Counted from the first letter of the stretch, positions 1 through 9,303 are shown. The stretch: DNA of 26,172 nt from JBPCOB01 sp051000715 (GCA_051000715.1 JBPCOB010000081.1:1-26172); one strand, 5' to 3'. The notes: generated by a model from the letters alone, not told the origin. Translations and numbers: made by a program.

Positions 1-28
1 CAGAGTGCGTACGCCGTTGCGCCCAGGC

Positions 29-1270
29 CTACGTCCGAGTGGTTCCGTACTGCGGCGCGAGCTCGCGGGCCAGCTGCTCCAGGAACAGACCGATGTCGGT
101 GACGATGCCGACGGCCTGGGCGCTGCCGCGGTCGGCCAGCTTGGTCACCGTGGCCGGGTTGATGTCGACGGACACCAGCGGGACGGAGGCAGGCAGGATG
201 TTCCCGGTCGCGATCGAGTGCAGCATGGTGGCAACCATGATCGCGAAGCCGACGCCCGGCAGCTCGGCCCGCATCGCCCGCTGCCCGTCGATGACGTCCG
301 TGTAGACGTCGGGGAGCGGCCCGTCATCGCGCACCGAACCGACGAGGACGAACGGCTTCTTGGCCTGGACCATCGCGTGCATGACGCCGGAGGTGAGCAC
401 TCCCTGCTCGACCGCACCGGTGATGGACCCGGCGCGCCGGATGGTGTTGATCGCGCGAATGTGGTGCTCGTGTCCGTGCTCGACGCCGCGGCCCCGGGTG
501 AGGTCAACCCCGAGCGAGGTGCCGAACAGAGCAGCCTCGATGTCATGGGTCGCGAGCGCGTTCCCGGCGAACAGCACGTCGACGTAGCCGGCCTCCACCA
601 GCGCCACCATGGCGGGGGATGCGCCGGTGTGGACCACAGCCGGTCCGGCGACCCACAGGATTCGGCCGCCGTCGGCCCGAATCTCCTTCAGCTGGGCGGC
701 TATCTGGCGGACGAGCAGCGCCTGGGGTTTCTCGCTCGACACCGGCGAGTTCATGAACTCGAACGCCGCCTCGGATCGCGCCTTGTGCTCCCGCAACGGC
801 AGCACGACCTTGATCCCACTGGCGCCGCAGACGATCGCATCCCCGGCGCGGACATCGCTGACCGGCACGGTTCGCACTCGCCCGTTTTCGACCTTGAGCC
901 CGCAGTCCATCTCCGGCTGCTCGACCGGCACCCACTGTCCCCCGAGCCGGACCACGGTCTCGAGGTTGGTCGTGGAGTAGAAGTCTTCGGGGAACACGCC
1001 GTCACGCTCGACCGGTCGGGTCACCGCCTCCCCGGGGTGTATCTGGTTGACGCCGTGGATCTGAATCCGCATGAGGATGCGCGCGAGCGTCTCCTCGTTG
1101 TCGGCGCCGACGGTGATGCGGGCCGAGGACTCGTCGTCGTGGCTGCGGCCGATCTCGATCGCATCGACCGTGTAGTCGCCGCCGTAGTCGAGAACGTCGT
1201 CGAGGACCCGGGCCAAGACGCCCGAGTCCATGAGGTGGCCGCTGATCTCCACGTTCTCCGTGACCTGCAC
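29..1270 (-). CDS. TIGR00300 / LOR-SDH domain protein, ornithine cyclodeaminase-like
   Basis: A complete 413-residue protein of the TIGR00300 family (LOR/SDH bifunctional-enzyme conserved domain). An N-terminal domain of about 110 residues, carrying the MDSGVLARVLDD and HGVNQIHPGEAV stretches, is followed by a nucleotide-binding-like region of about 290 residues with GRILWVAGPAVVHTG and ELPGVGFAIMVATMLHSIATGN. From family knowledge, archaeal members of this size (Ocd2 type) convert ornithine to proline plus ammonia. In cyanobacterial ArgZ/AgrE the same domain is the C-terminal half of an arginine dihydrolase fusion; the dihydrolase domain is absent here. The GTG start is supported by AAAGGAG at 1275-1281. 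The next gene upstream on this strand (1317-2060) ends about 45 bases away, so co-transcription is plausible. Ornithine cyclodeaminase activity is inferred from the family, not seen directly. Confidence 0.8.
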   Translation of the reverse strand: MQVTENVEISGHLMDSGVLARVLDDVLDYGGDYTVDAIEIGRSHDDESSARITVGADNEETLARILMRIQIHGVNQIHPGEAVTRPVERDGVFPEDFYSTTNLETVVRLGGQWVPVEQPEMDCGLKVENGRVRTVPVSDVRAGDAIVCGASGIKVVLPLREHKARSEAAFEFMNSPVSSEKPQALLVRQIAAQLKEIRADGGRILWVAGPAVVHTGASPAMVALVEAGYVDVLFAGNALATHDIEAALFGTSLGVDLTRGRGVEHGHEHHIRAINTIRRAGSITGAVEQGVLTSGVMHAMVQAKKPFVLVGSVRDDGPLPDVYTDVIDGQRAMRAELPGVGFAIMVATMLHSIATGNILPASVPLVSVDINPATVTKLADRGSAQAVGIVTDIGLFLEQLARELAPQYGTTRT

Positions 1271-1316
1271 GCCGCTCCTTTCGTCTCAGCCCGGTGGGCG
1301 CGAGCCTGCCGGAAGC

Positions 1317-2060
1317 TCAGACGACCGCCCCGTCGTCCGGACCGGAGTCCGTCGGAGGAGCATCCCGCATCCGTGCCACCAGGGTCGCGAAGCCGCCCAG
1401 CACGGCCAGTACGGCGAGCAGCGCCGTGCCCGGACCGACCGGGTCGCCGAGCAGCGCGGGCAGGACCAGCACGGCGAACCCACCCGCGAGCGCGAGCACC
1501 GCCCAGCGGGTCACGGGATGCGGCTGGGGGATCGGCGGCGGCGGCGGTGGGACGTAGTGCTCCTCGTCGACGAGGTCGCTCTCGGCGTACGCCGGCTCGG
1601 CGGGCCGGTACGGCGGCTCGATGGGCTCGACCGGCCGTACCAGCCGACCGGCGGGTCCCGACTCATCGACCTCCTCCTCGGCCGGCCAGGGCGGCGCACC
1701 CGCCGGTCGAGCCGAAAAGGTGGCAACGATGGCCCGCCACGACTCCTCCTCGTCCACCGGCCCCGGCCCACCATCGGCCGGCCGGTCGGACAGCTCCCCG
1801 GCCAGCACCCGCTCGGCCCGCGGGCGGGCGTTCGAGTCGACCCAGACCCGATCGGTCGGCCGGTCGGGCAGGGTTACCTCAAGGTAGCCACCCTGCCTGC
1901 CGGCTGACGGCTTGACGTACGCCGCCACCCCGGCCGCCCGTAACGCTTCCAGCACCGCGTCGGCGCGCCAGGGGTCGAGGTCGGCCAGCGGCACGTACGC
2001 CGCCGCGGCAAGCCCGTTCCCACGGCGGCCGGCTCGGCGGCCGCTCGGGTCTTCGGTCAT
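1317..2060 (-). CDS. Actinobacterial two-segment membrane protein of unknown function
   Basis: The 247-residue protein has a cytosolic-looking N-terminal part of about 95 residues that reads like a small alpha/beta domain (LDPWRADAVLEALRAAGVAAYV ends in a GGYLEVTLPDRPTDRVWVD strand pair). An acidic, proline-rich linker with a PPPPPP run near residues 171-176 follows, then two hydrophobic segments (about 186-204 and 211-229) and a short acidic tail. Similar architecture is common in hypothetical proteins of high-GC actinobacteria; I cannot name a function. The ATG start overlaps the stop of a possible small upstream ORF as ATGA at 2057-2060. It precedes the TIGR00300 gene on the same strand. 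Confidence 0.7.
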   Translation of the reverse strand: MTEDPSGRRAGRRGNGLAAAAYVPLADLDPWRADAVLEALRAAGVAAYVKPSAGRQGGYLEVTLPDRPTDRVWVDSNARPRAERVLAGELSDRPADGGPGPVDEEESWRAIVATFSARPAGAPPWPAEEEVDESGPAGRLVRPVEPIEPPYRPAEPAYAESDLVDEEHYVPPPPPPIPQPHPVTRWAVLALAGGFAVLVLPALLGDPVGPGTALLAVLAVLGGFATLVARMRDAPPTDSGPDDGAVV

Positions 2061-2326
2061 CCGCCGGCCCCGTCAGCCACCGCCGCCGGGTGCTCCCGCA
2101 CGAGCCCCAGGCTGCCCGGAAAGAGCACTGGAGCCTCATGATCGAGGATGGCCACGTGGGCATCGGCCCCGGGAAGTCGCGGCACGAGTGCGCTCCGTAT
2201 CCGGTCGGCGGCCCGCGGCTGCGCGGGCTCGGGTGCCGAAATCGTCGCACGGCGTCCGCCACCGGACGCGCAGCCTACGGTGGCAGACTCCGAAGCCACT
2301 GCTGTGGCGCTGCCGGCCGAGAGCAA
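2057..2326 (-). CDS. Possible small protein coupled to the downstream membrane-protein gene
   Basis: An 89-codon open frame fills most of the gap between the plsC-like gene and the membrane-protein gene. Its TGA stop overlaps the next ATG (ATGA, 2057-2060), a coupling pattern seen elsewhere in this window. The C-terminal half (ADAHVAILDHEAPVLFPGSL) reads like protein and third positions are mostly G or C, but the N-terminal half is low-complexity. A GTG at codon 48, just before PRLPGADAH, could be the true start. No family was recognised. It may be a chance open frame in GC-rich DNA. Confidence 0.3.
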   Translation of the reverse strand: MLSAGSATAVASESATVGCASGGGRRATISAPEPAQPRAADRIRSALVPRLPGADAHVAILDHEAPVLFPGSLGLVREHPAAVADGAGG

Positions 2327-2382
2327 TTGCCGGCGGGCTGGCGGGGTCCATAGGCTCGGCCAGCCGGCTATGCGGAGGTGTG

Positions 2383-3099
2383 ATGGGCTACTGGATGCTC
2401 AAGGCGGTCTTGTCGCCGATCCTCCGGCTGCTGTTCCGGCCCTGGGTGGCGGGCCTGGAAAACGTCCCGCCGACCGGTGGCGCGATCCTGGCCAGTAATC
2501 ACCTGTCCTTCTCGGACTCGGTCTTCCTGCCGCTGATGGTGCCGCGGCGGGTCACCTTCCTGGCCAAGTCCGACTACTTCACCGGCCGTGGCCCCAAGGG
2601 CCGGCTCAAGAAGATGTTCTTCCGCGGCATCGGGCAGGTGCCACTGGACCGCTCCGGCGGCAAGGCCAGCGAGGGAGCGCTGCGGACTGCGCTGAAGATC
2701 ATGCGCAGCGGGGGGCTGCTCGGCCTCTATCCGGAGGGCACCCGCTCACCGGACGGCCGGCTCTACCGCGGGAAGACCGGCATCGCCCGGATGGCTTTGG
2801 CCGCCGGCGTACCGGTGATCCCGGTGGCGATGTTCGACACGAACAAGATGCAGCCGCCCGGCAAGCTGATGCCGAAGATCATGCGAGTCGGCGTACTGAT
2901 CGGCGAGCCCCTCGACTTCTCCCGTTACGCCGGCATGGAGGGCGACCGGTTGGTGCTGCGGTCGATGACCGACGAGATCATGTACGAGATCATGACGCTG
3001 TCCGGTCAGGAGTACGTCGACACCTACGCCGCCAAGGCCAAAGCGGAGCTGGCCGCTGCTCGCAAGGGCACCCCCGCTTCAGTGGGAGTGGACGACTAG
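2383..3099 (+). CDS. PlsC-type 1-acylglycerol-3-phosphate acyltransferase
   Basis: The 238-residue protein is a lysophospholipid acyltransferase that transfers an acyl chain to 1-acyl-glycerol-3-phosphate to make phosphatidic acid at the inner membrane face. Visible motifs are the catalytic NHLSFSD (H40, D45; HX4D), the substrate-binding YPEGTRS block (E118, R121) and the downstream GVPVIPVAM strand. The open frame extends far upstream, but ATG 2383 is chosen because GGAGG lies at 2374-2378 and the conserved domain begins right after it. It is single-domain, of usual length for actinobacterial members, and stands alone on this strand. Exact acceptor specificity cannot be read from sequence. 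Confidence 0.9.
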   Translation: MGYWMLKAVLSPILRLLFRPWVAGLENVPPTGGAILASNHLSFSDSVFLPLMVPRRVTFLAKSDYFTGRGPKGRLKKMFFRGIGQVPLDRSGGKASEGALRTALKIMRSGGLLGLYPEGTRSPDGRLYRGKTGIARMALAAGVPVIPVAMFDTNKMQPPGKLMPKIMRVGVLIGEPLDFSRYAGMEGDRLVLRSMTDEIMYEIMTLSGQEYVDTYAAKAKAELAAARKGTPASVGVDD

Positions 3100-3164
3100 A
3101 CCCGCACATTCCGGTTGGGCAGCCGGTCCGGCCGGTGACCTGGCGCCCACCCGGGCGGCAGCGA

Positions 3165-4474
3165 TCAAGAAGAATCGCTGTCCCAGCCGCGACAGCGGCG
3201 TACGGCCTCCTCCCAGCGGACGTACGCCGACTCGTCCGCCGGCCGCGGGTCGAAGCGGCGGTCCGGCCGAAGGATGGCGGCCAGCTGGTTCGTGCCCGAC
3301 CAGACGCCGGTCGCCAGGCCGGCCAGGAAGGCCGCGCCCAGGCCGGTCGCCTCGCGGATCGCCGCCCGCTCGACCGGCACCCCGAGGACGTCGGCCTGCA
3401 GCTGGCAGAGCAGGTCGTTGCCGGCCGCCCCACCGTCGACGGACAGCACCGCGAGAGCCCGGCCGGTGTCACTCACCATCACCTCGACCACGTCACGGAC
3501 CTGGAAGGCGATGGCCTCCAGCGTGGCCCGCGCCAGATGGGCCGCGGTCGTGCCTCGGGTGATCCCGAGGATCGTGCCGCGGGCGTCCGGGTCCCAGTGC
3601 GGCGCCCCCAGGCCGGTGAGCGCCGGCACGAACACCACCCCGCCGCTGTCCGGCACCGTCGCGGCCAGCGGCTCGATCTCGCTCGCCGCCCCGAGCACCC
3701 CCAGCCCGTCGCGCAGCCATTGCACGGCGGCGCCGGTGACGAAGATCGATCCCTCCAGCGCGTAGACGAGGCCGTCGCCGAGGTTCCAGGCGACCGTCGT
3801 GAGCAGGCCGCTGCCGCTGCGCACTGCCTGGTCGCCGGTGTTGACGAGTACGAAGGAACCGGTCCCGTAGGTGCACTTCGACTCGCCCACGGTGAAGCAG
3901 CCCTGCCCGAACAGGGCCGCGGACTGGTCGCCGGCGACGCCGGTGACTGGCAGGTCGAGGCCGAGGACGTGTTCCGCAGGTAGGAGTCGATCGTGCCGAT
4001 GGCGACTGAGCCGTCGCTCACCCCGGCCCACGCGGTGGTCGCGTGCTCGGCCAGCCAGCGCAGCTTGGTGGCGGTGAAGTAGGGGTCCAGCCGAAGCCCG
4101 GTCAGCTTCCGCACCCGGCCCTCGTGTCCCTCCTCCTGCAGCTGTCGGCAGAGCGCCGCCGTACGCCGGTCCTGCCACACCACTGCGGGCACCACCGCTT
4201 CCAGCGTGCACCGGTCCCAGAGCACGGCGGTCTCACGCTGGTTGGTGAGTCCGATGGCGGTGGGCGGCTCGGCGCCTGCGCCCGCGCCGGCGAGCGCGGC
4301 ACCGCAGGCGGCCAGCGTGGCCGACCAGATCTCCGCCGGGTCGTGCTCGACCCACCCGGGTCGCGGAAAGTGCTGGGGAAACTCGCGGTGGCCGCAGGCG
4401 GCGACCCGGCCGTCGGCGGTGACCAGCAGCGCCGTGACGCCGGTGGTCCCGGCGTCGATGGCCAGGAGGGTCAC
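3165..4474 (-). pseudogene. glpK: Glycerol kinase, interrupted by internal deletion and frame change
   Basis: Both ends of an FGGY-family glycerol kinase (glycerol + ATP to glycerol-3-phosphate) are clear, but in different frames. The N-terminal piece (4474 to about 3974) has LLAIDAGTTGVTALL, GLTNQRETAVLWD, VVWQDRRTA and GTIDSYL. The C-terminal piece (about 3974 to 3165) resumes at LGLDLPVTGVAGDQSAALFGQG and continues through KCTYGTGSFVLVNTG, GAPHWDPDARG and LSVDGGAAGNDLLCQLQ to a normal end. In E. coli GlpK about 60 residues separate the matching points, including the HVTDYTNASRT segment; here they are fused directly, so roughly 180 bases are missing and the frame changes by one. The GTG start overlaps the DUF1028 stop (GTGA, 4471-4474). 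No full-length kinase can be made from this sequence. An assembly collapse is the main alternative. Confidence 0.85.
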
Positions 4475-5364
4475 GAAGCTGCGTCTGGCGACTTCACCGG
4501 GCCGGGCTCGCCTTCGGCCGCCTTCCCTCGCAACACCTGGAGCACCACCGGGTCGATCACCGGGGCCTCCGGGACGCGCTCCTCGAGGTTCTCCACCCCG
4601 GCCCAGTCCCACAGCGCGGCTCGCACGGCGCCCGCGCCGTCACCCCGCGGCGGATGCCCCACCTGCACCAGCAGCCCGTTGACCTCGTCGAGCAGCCTGC
4701 CCTCGAGCGGCCGCAGCTCCTCGGGGTCGGTCGAGCCGAAGAAGACGTCGTGCAGCCCGAGCAGCCGGACCAGCTCGGGCACCGGGTTCGGCGAGTCGTC
4801 GACCCGCAGGTCCGCGTAGACGTCGCTGCCGCCGCCGTACCCGCCACCCGGGGTGACCACGAGCAGCGCCGCCGACTGGCGACCCCGTCGGTCGCCGCCG
4901 GCCTCGTCGCCGGCGGTCAGGGCGGCCAGCAGCCGTCGACTCAGCGGCGCGGCCGGGTCGCTGGTGAGCCAAGCCCGCTCCATCGCCTCGACCACCTCCG
5001 GACCGGTGAGGATGTTGCCCTGGACGGCGTAGTCCGGCCCGGTCCGGCCACCTGCCCACGAGTTGCACTCTTCGCCGGTGAAGCTGGCGCTGCGACCGTC
5101 GCGGTCCACGATCCCGGCCTGGCGCTGGGCCCGGAGGGCGTCGGCCGCGGTCAGCGCGGCGAGCGTGTCGGGCGCACTGCGGCCGGATCGCAGCATGGCG
5201 AGTCCTTCCGGCCGGTAGCCGAGGTTGGCGTAGGACTGGGTGGCGATCGCGCCGGCATGGGATTCGGCGGCAGGTACGGCGGCTCCCACGGCGAGGAACT
5301 TGGAGGCCACCGCCACGCCGAGGGCGGTTCCGTCGGTGCTGCGGCCCACGATGGAGAAGGTCAT
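4471..5364 (-). CDS. DUF1028 family protein (Ntn-hydrolase-like fold)
   Basis: The protein of about 297 residues begins MTFSIVGRSTDGTALGVAVASK and has the DUF1028 pattern: an AIATQSYANLGYRPEGLAML block, QAGIVDRDG, a WAGGRTGPDYAVQGNIL segment and QSAALLVVTPGGGYGG. DUF1028 proteins resemble Ntn hydrolases, and no substrate is firmly known. A C-terminal tail with ELVRLLGLHDVFFG and VNGLLVQVGH matches the longer family members that carry a small peptidoglycan-binding-like extension; that reading is tentative. ATG 5364 is preferred over an ATG 9 codons upstream because the family starts here and a TATCTT element sits 7 bases before it. The gene is translationally coupled to the glycerol kinase remnant. 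Confidence 0.8.
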   Translation of the reverse strand: MTFSIVGRSTDGTALGVAVASKFLAVGAAVPAAESHAGAIATQSYANLGYRPEGLAMLRSGRSAPDTLAALTAADALRAQRQAGIVDRDGRSASFTGEECNSWAGGRTGPDYAVQGNILTGPEVVEAMERAWLTSDPAAPLSRRLLAALTAGDEAGGDRRGRQSAALLVVTPGGGYGGGSDVYADLRVDDSPNPVPELVRLLGLHDVFFGSTDPEELRPLEGRLLDEVNGLLVQVGHPPRGDGAGAVRAALWDWAGVENLEERVPEAPVIDPVVLQVLRGKAAEGEPGPVKSPDAAS

Positions 5365-5371
5365 GGCGCGG

Positions 5372-5377
5372 AAGATA
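5372..5377 (-). promoter_or_regulatory. Candidate -10 element for a leaderless DUF1028 transcript
   Basis: On the minus strand TATCTT is followed by 7 bases and then the ATG at 5364, with no Shine-Dalgarno sequence. This is the spacing expected when transcription starts on the start codon, common in actinobacteria. No convincing -35 is visible. The divergent gene starts only 26 bases away, so the two upstream regions overlap. Confidence 0.35.
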
Positions 5378-5390
5378 GTCGGGGCGCACA

Positions 5391-6635
5391 ATGGCCGTCG
5401 TGACCGAGGTCATCTCCGGTGGTCCGCCGGAGAGCCCACCGGCCGGCCGGGCGTCGCGACGTGTGGTTGGCGCGCTTGCTCTCGCTGTCTTGGTGACCGG
5501 CGGGACCTGGGTCGCTCTGCACCGGGGACCGCCCGCCCCGGCCACTGCGGGCACGCCGGCGAGGCCAGCCAGCACGGAGACGCCCCCCTCTCCGCCCCCA
5601 GACGCGTCGGCCGGGCCGTTGTCACCCGAGCTTGCCGGCGTCAGAACGCCGGGGCCCGGCGGGCTGCGGCTACTTGCGGGCGGGGATTCGCTCAACGTGG
5701 TGGACGCCGCGACTGGCACCCGCTCTCCGGACACCGGCGTTGCTGTGCCCCCCGGTGGGGCGGTCACCGAGCTGCTCTCCGTCGGTGGCGGAACGTTGGT
5801 CGTGGTGCAGCCCGACCAGTCCGGCACGGAGTCCGGCATAGGCAGGGTCTACCTCCTGCGCCCCGGGCCAGCTCCGGCCGAGCTGGCACGAGCGGACGAG
5901 GTCGTTGCGGGCGCTCGACCAGGAAGGATCTGGGCAATAGTCCACTCGCGACAGCCGGGGGGAAAGACGACGCTCGCCGAGGTGACGTCCGCCGGCCGGC
6001 CGCTGTCGAAGCGTCTGGTGCCCGAGAGCTGGCAGCTGCTGGCGGACACCGGGAGCGGCCTCCTGGTGGCGGCGTACCGGCAGGAGCCGCCCGGCGAGCT
6101 GATGATTCTCGACCCGGTGTCTCTGCGCGTGGGCCGCTCAGTCGGGCCGGTGACGGAGGTCGTCGCGGCGACGCCACGGTTGGCGGCGTGGACCGGGCCG
6201 AGCTGCGCAGAGAGGTGTGACCTCATTGTGGGCGACCCCCGCGACGATCGGCGCAAGACGTTCCGGTTGGACGCGAACTTCGGGGTTGGCAGAGCGGTGT
6301 TCAGCCCCGACGAGCGGCAACTGGCGATCGCTTACTACGGCCGGCATGGGTTCGACCGACCGGCCACCGCTGGCTTTGTCGAGGTGCTCGATCTGGGAAC
6401 GGGGCACCGCACCCGGGTGCCCGGCGTCGCCACCTCGGAGAAGCAGGCAGCCGACGTGTGCTGGTCCAGTGACGGCCGGTGGCTGGGCATCGGGGTGCGG
6501 TGGCCGGAGCAGGGCTACCAGCGCCTAGCGGTGTGGCCGGTGTCGGGTGGCCCCGTGGTCGAGCTGCCGGGGCGGCTGCCGGTCAGCTATGCCTCCGCGC
6601 TGCTCGCAATGACGTCCGGAGAAGTGGCGCCCTAG
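5391..6635 (+). CDS. Membrane-anchored beta-propeller-like protein
   Basis: The 414-residue protein has a short cytosolic N-terminus, one hydrophobic anchor (about residues 25-43), a proline/alanine/threonine-rich stalk (about 48-78) and a large extracytoplasmic domain. That domain is built of repeated short strands ending in WD40/YncE-like patterns, such as RLLAGGDSLNVVDAATG, LMILDPVSLRVG, AVFSPDERQLAIAYYG and VCWSSDGRWLGIGV. Beta-propellers of this kind usually bind ligands or other proteins outside the membrane; no catalytic motif is visible. Two cysteines (PSCAERC) may form a disulfide. The start may be ATG 5391 or GTG 5400; neither has a clear ribosome-binding site. It ends 9 bases before the phosphofructokinase gene. 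Function unknown. Confidence 0.65.
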   Translation: MAVVTEVISGGPPESPPAGRASRRVVGALALAVLVTGGTWVALHRGPPAPATAGTPARPASTETPPSPPPDASAGPLSPELAGVRTPGPGGLRLLAGGDSLNVVDAATGTRSPDTGVAVPPGGAVTELLSVGGGTLVVVQPDQSGTESGIGRVYLLRPGPAPAELARADEVVAGARPGRIWAIVHSRQPGGKTTLAEVTSAGRPLSKRLVPESWQLLADTGSGLLVAAYRQEPPGELMILDPVSLRVGRSVGPVTEVVAATPRLAAWTGPSCAERCDLIVGDPRDDRRKTFRLDANFGVGRAVFSPDERQLAIAYYGRHGFDRPATAGFVEVLDLGTGHRTRVPGVATSEKQAADVCWSSDGRWLGIGVRWPEQGYQRLAVWPVSGGPVVELPGRLPVSYASALLAMTSGEVAP

Positions 6636-6638
6636 GGT
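6633..6638 (+). promoter_or_regulatory. Candidate -10 element for a leaderless pfk transcript
   Basis: TAGGGT, whose first three bases are the stop codon of the preceding gene, lies 6 bases before ATG 6645. No Shine-Dalgarno sequence is present, so a leaderless transcript is plausible. A -35 element is not evident. Confidence 0.35.
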
Positions 6639-6644
6639 CTAGGC

Positions 6645-7670
6645 ATGCGGATCGGGGTCCTCACCGGCGGCGGCGACTGCCCGGGCCTGAACGCGGTCAT
6701 CCGGGCCGTCGTCCGCAAGGGCGTGGCGAGCTACGGGCACGAGTTCGTCGGCTTCCGGGACGGCTGGCGCGGTCCACTCGAGGGCGACACCGTGGAGCTC
6801 GACGTGGCGGCGGTGCGAGGCATCCTGCCCCGCGGCGGGACGATCCTGGGCTCCTCCCGGACCAACCCGTTCAAGGTGGCGGGCGGGACCGATCGGATCC
6901 GGGCGAACCTCTACGCGACCGGGGTCGACGCGTTGATCGCGATCGGCGGCGAGGACACCCTCGGCGTCGCGGCGAAGCTGCACGAGGCCGGCGTACGAGT
7001 GGTCGGCGTACCGAAGACCATCGACAACGATCTCGGGGCCACCGACTACACCTTCGGCTTCGACACCGCGGTCAACATCGCGATGGAGGCGATCGACCGG
7101 CTGCACACCACCGCGGAGAGCCACCACCGGGTGCTGATCGTCGAGGTGATGGGCCGGCATGCCGGCTGGATCGCCTTGCACAGCGGGCTCGCCGGGGGCG
7201 CCAACGTCATCTTGATCCCGGAGCGGCCCTTCGACATCGACGAGGTGTGTGCGTACGTCGTACGCCGGTTCGACAGCCACTACGCGCCGATCGTCGTGGC
7301 GGCGGAGGGCGCGCGGCCGAAGGAGGGGACCTTGGCGACCCGGGAGGGCGAGCTGGACGCGTTCGGGCACGTGCGGCTGGCCGGGATCGGGACGCTGCTT
7401 GAGCACGAGATCGCCGACCGCACCGGCAAGGAGGCGCGGGCCACCGTGCTCGGTCACATCCAGCGGGGCGGCACTCCCACCGCGTTCGACCGGGTGCTCG
7501 CGACCCGGTTCGGCCTGCACGCCATCGACGCCGTACATGACCAACGGTGGGGCACGATGACCGCGCTGCACGGCACCCGGATCGAGCTGGTCGAGCTCGC
7601 CGAGGCCACCCGGGAGCTCAAGCTCGTCCCGGCGGAGAGGTACGCCGAAGCCGAGCCGTTCTTCGGCTGA
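6645..7670 (+). CDS. 6-phosphofructokinase with PPi-type active-site residues
   Basis: The 341-residue protein is a complete group III (actinomycete-type) phosphofructokinase that phosphorylates fructose 6-phosphate in glycolysis. Motifs are GVLTGGGDCPGLNA, GGTILGSSRTNPF, IGGEDT, PKTIDND, VEVMGRHAGWIA and ATVLGHIQRGG. Aligned to E. coli PfkA, IGGDGS reads IGGEDT, placing Asp at position 104, and PGTIDND reads PKTIDND, placing Lys at 124. Asp104 plus Lys124 is the combination of pyrophosphate-dependent enzymes such as the Amycolatopsis methanolica one, whereas ATP-dependent Streptomyces enzymes keep Gly104 with Lys124. A PPi-dependent enzyme (EC 2.7.1.90) is therefore the better prediction, though annotation pipelines will probably call it ATP-dependent. 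It lies 9 bases after the propeller gene. Confidence 0.92.
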   Translation: MRIGVLTGGGDCPGLNAVIRAVVRKGVASYGHEFVGFRDGWRGPLEGDTVELDVAAVRGILPRGGTILGSSRTNPFKVAGGTDRIRANLYATGVDALIAIGGEDTLGVAAKLHEAGVRVVGVPKTIDNDLGATDYTFGFDTAVNIAMEAIDRLHTTAESHHRVLIVEVMGRHAGWIALHSGLAGGANVILIPERPFDIDEVCAYVVRRFDSHYAPIVVAAEGARPKEGTLATREGELDAFGHVRLAGIGTLLEHEIADRTGKEARATVLGHIQRGGTPTAFDRVLATRFGLHAIDAVHDQRWGTMTALHGTRIELVELAEATRELKLVPAERYAEAEPFFG

Positions 7671-8202
7671 CGGCGGTGCCCCCCGCCGGCTCTCGATCGC
7701 CTCTCGAGCGGCGGCGAAGTCGGGTTCGGCAGTGTCGCGGAACGTTCCCTGCCAGAAGCCGAGGTCGCCGGCCGGCACATAGAGGTCGCGGGTCAACCGC
7801 CGGAAGGATCCGGTCGGCCCGTAGGAGTGCTCGCTCAGAATGCGGTCCGGGTAGAAGTCCCAGCGGTCGAGGACCGCCAGCCCTGTTCCCACGTTTCGCG
7901 GTGCGATGGCGAGGTAGATCGCCTCGTCCGTCGCCTCGGCCACCGCGTGACCGCCGTCGACCTTGACCTCGTGCTGGTCGGCGAAGCCGACCTTTTCGGG
8001 CGGGTCCTGGAGTCGCGAAGGAACGAGCATGGGTCGGATCCCGGCCAAGCGAGGCACGCTCCGAAGCACGGGCCGACCGGTTCGCTGAGCGCACCGACCC
8101 AAAGGTCGCGGCGGCGAGCACCAGCGTTCCGGCGGCCGTCGCCAGCGAGGCACTGTCACCCAGTCGATCACTGGCGAATTCTACGACCCTCGAGGGCACC
8201 AA
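7671..8202 (-). pseudogene. Broken gene for a conserved actinobacterial protein with N-terminal membrane segment
   Basis: A start at TTG 8202 or GTG 8199 gives an N-terminal hydrophobic stretch (ATAAGTLVLAAATFGSV) and a basic SANRSARASERAS segment. The frame then breaks at TT, 8047-8048. One base removed there joins it to LAGIRPMLVPSR, followed by VYLAI-like EAIYLAIAPRNVGTGLAVL and DLGFWQGTFRDTAEPDFAAA. The two halves read as one protein of a type I have seen repeatedly as hypothetical in actinobacteria (single-pass N-terminus plus beta-rich domain); the function is not known to me. At the far end the frame meets no stop and runs into the antisense of the phosphofructokinase gene, so the usual C-terminus seems to be lost as well. 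Either a decayed gene or a sequencing error plus truncation. Confidence 0.6.
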
Positions 8203-8256
8203 CCACCCCTGCCGGCTCTACGGTGGGCGGACCGAAGCTGAAGAGGGAGTCCACTG

Positions 8257-9303
<1,047 letters not shown>

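Noticed and set aside
5..1915. 636-codon plus-strand open frame
   Set aside because: Antisense to the TIGR00300 gene and the membrane-protein gene; low-complexity Arg/Pro/Gly product without a recognisable domain, a common shadow in GC-rich DNA.
6639..8171. 510-codon minus-strand open frame opposite phosphofructokinase
   Set aside because: Only its first part (about 8048 to 7675) is protein-like and belongs to the broken gene; the rest is antisense shadow of the kinase.
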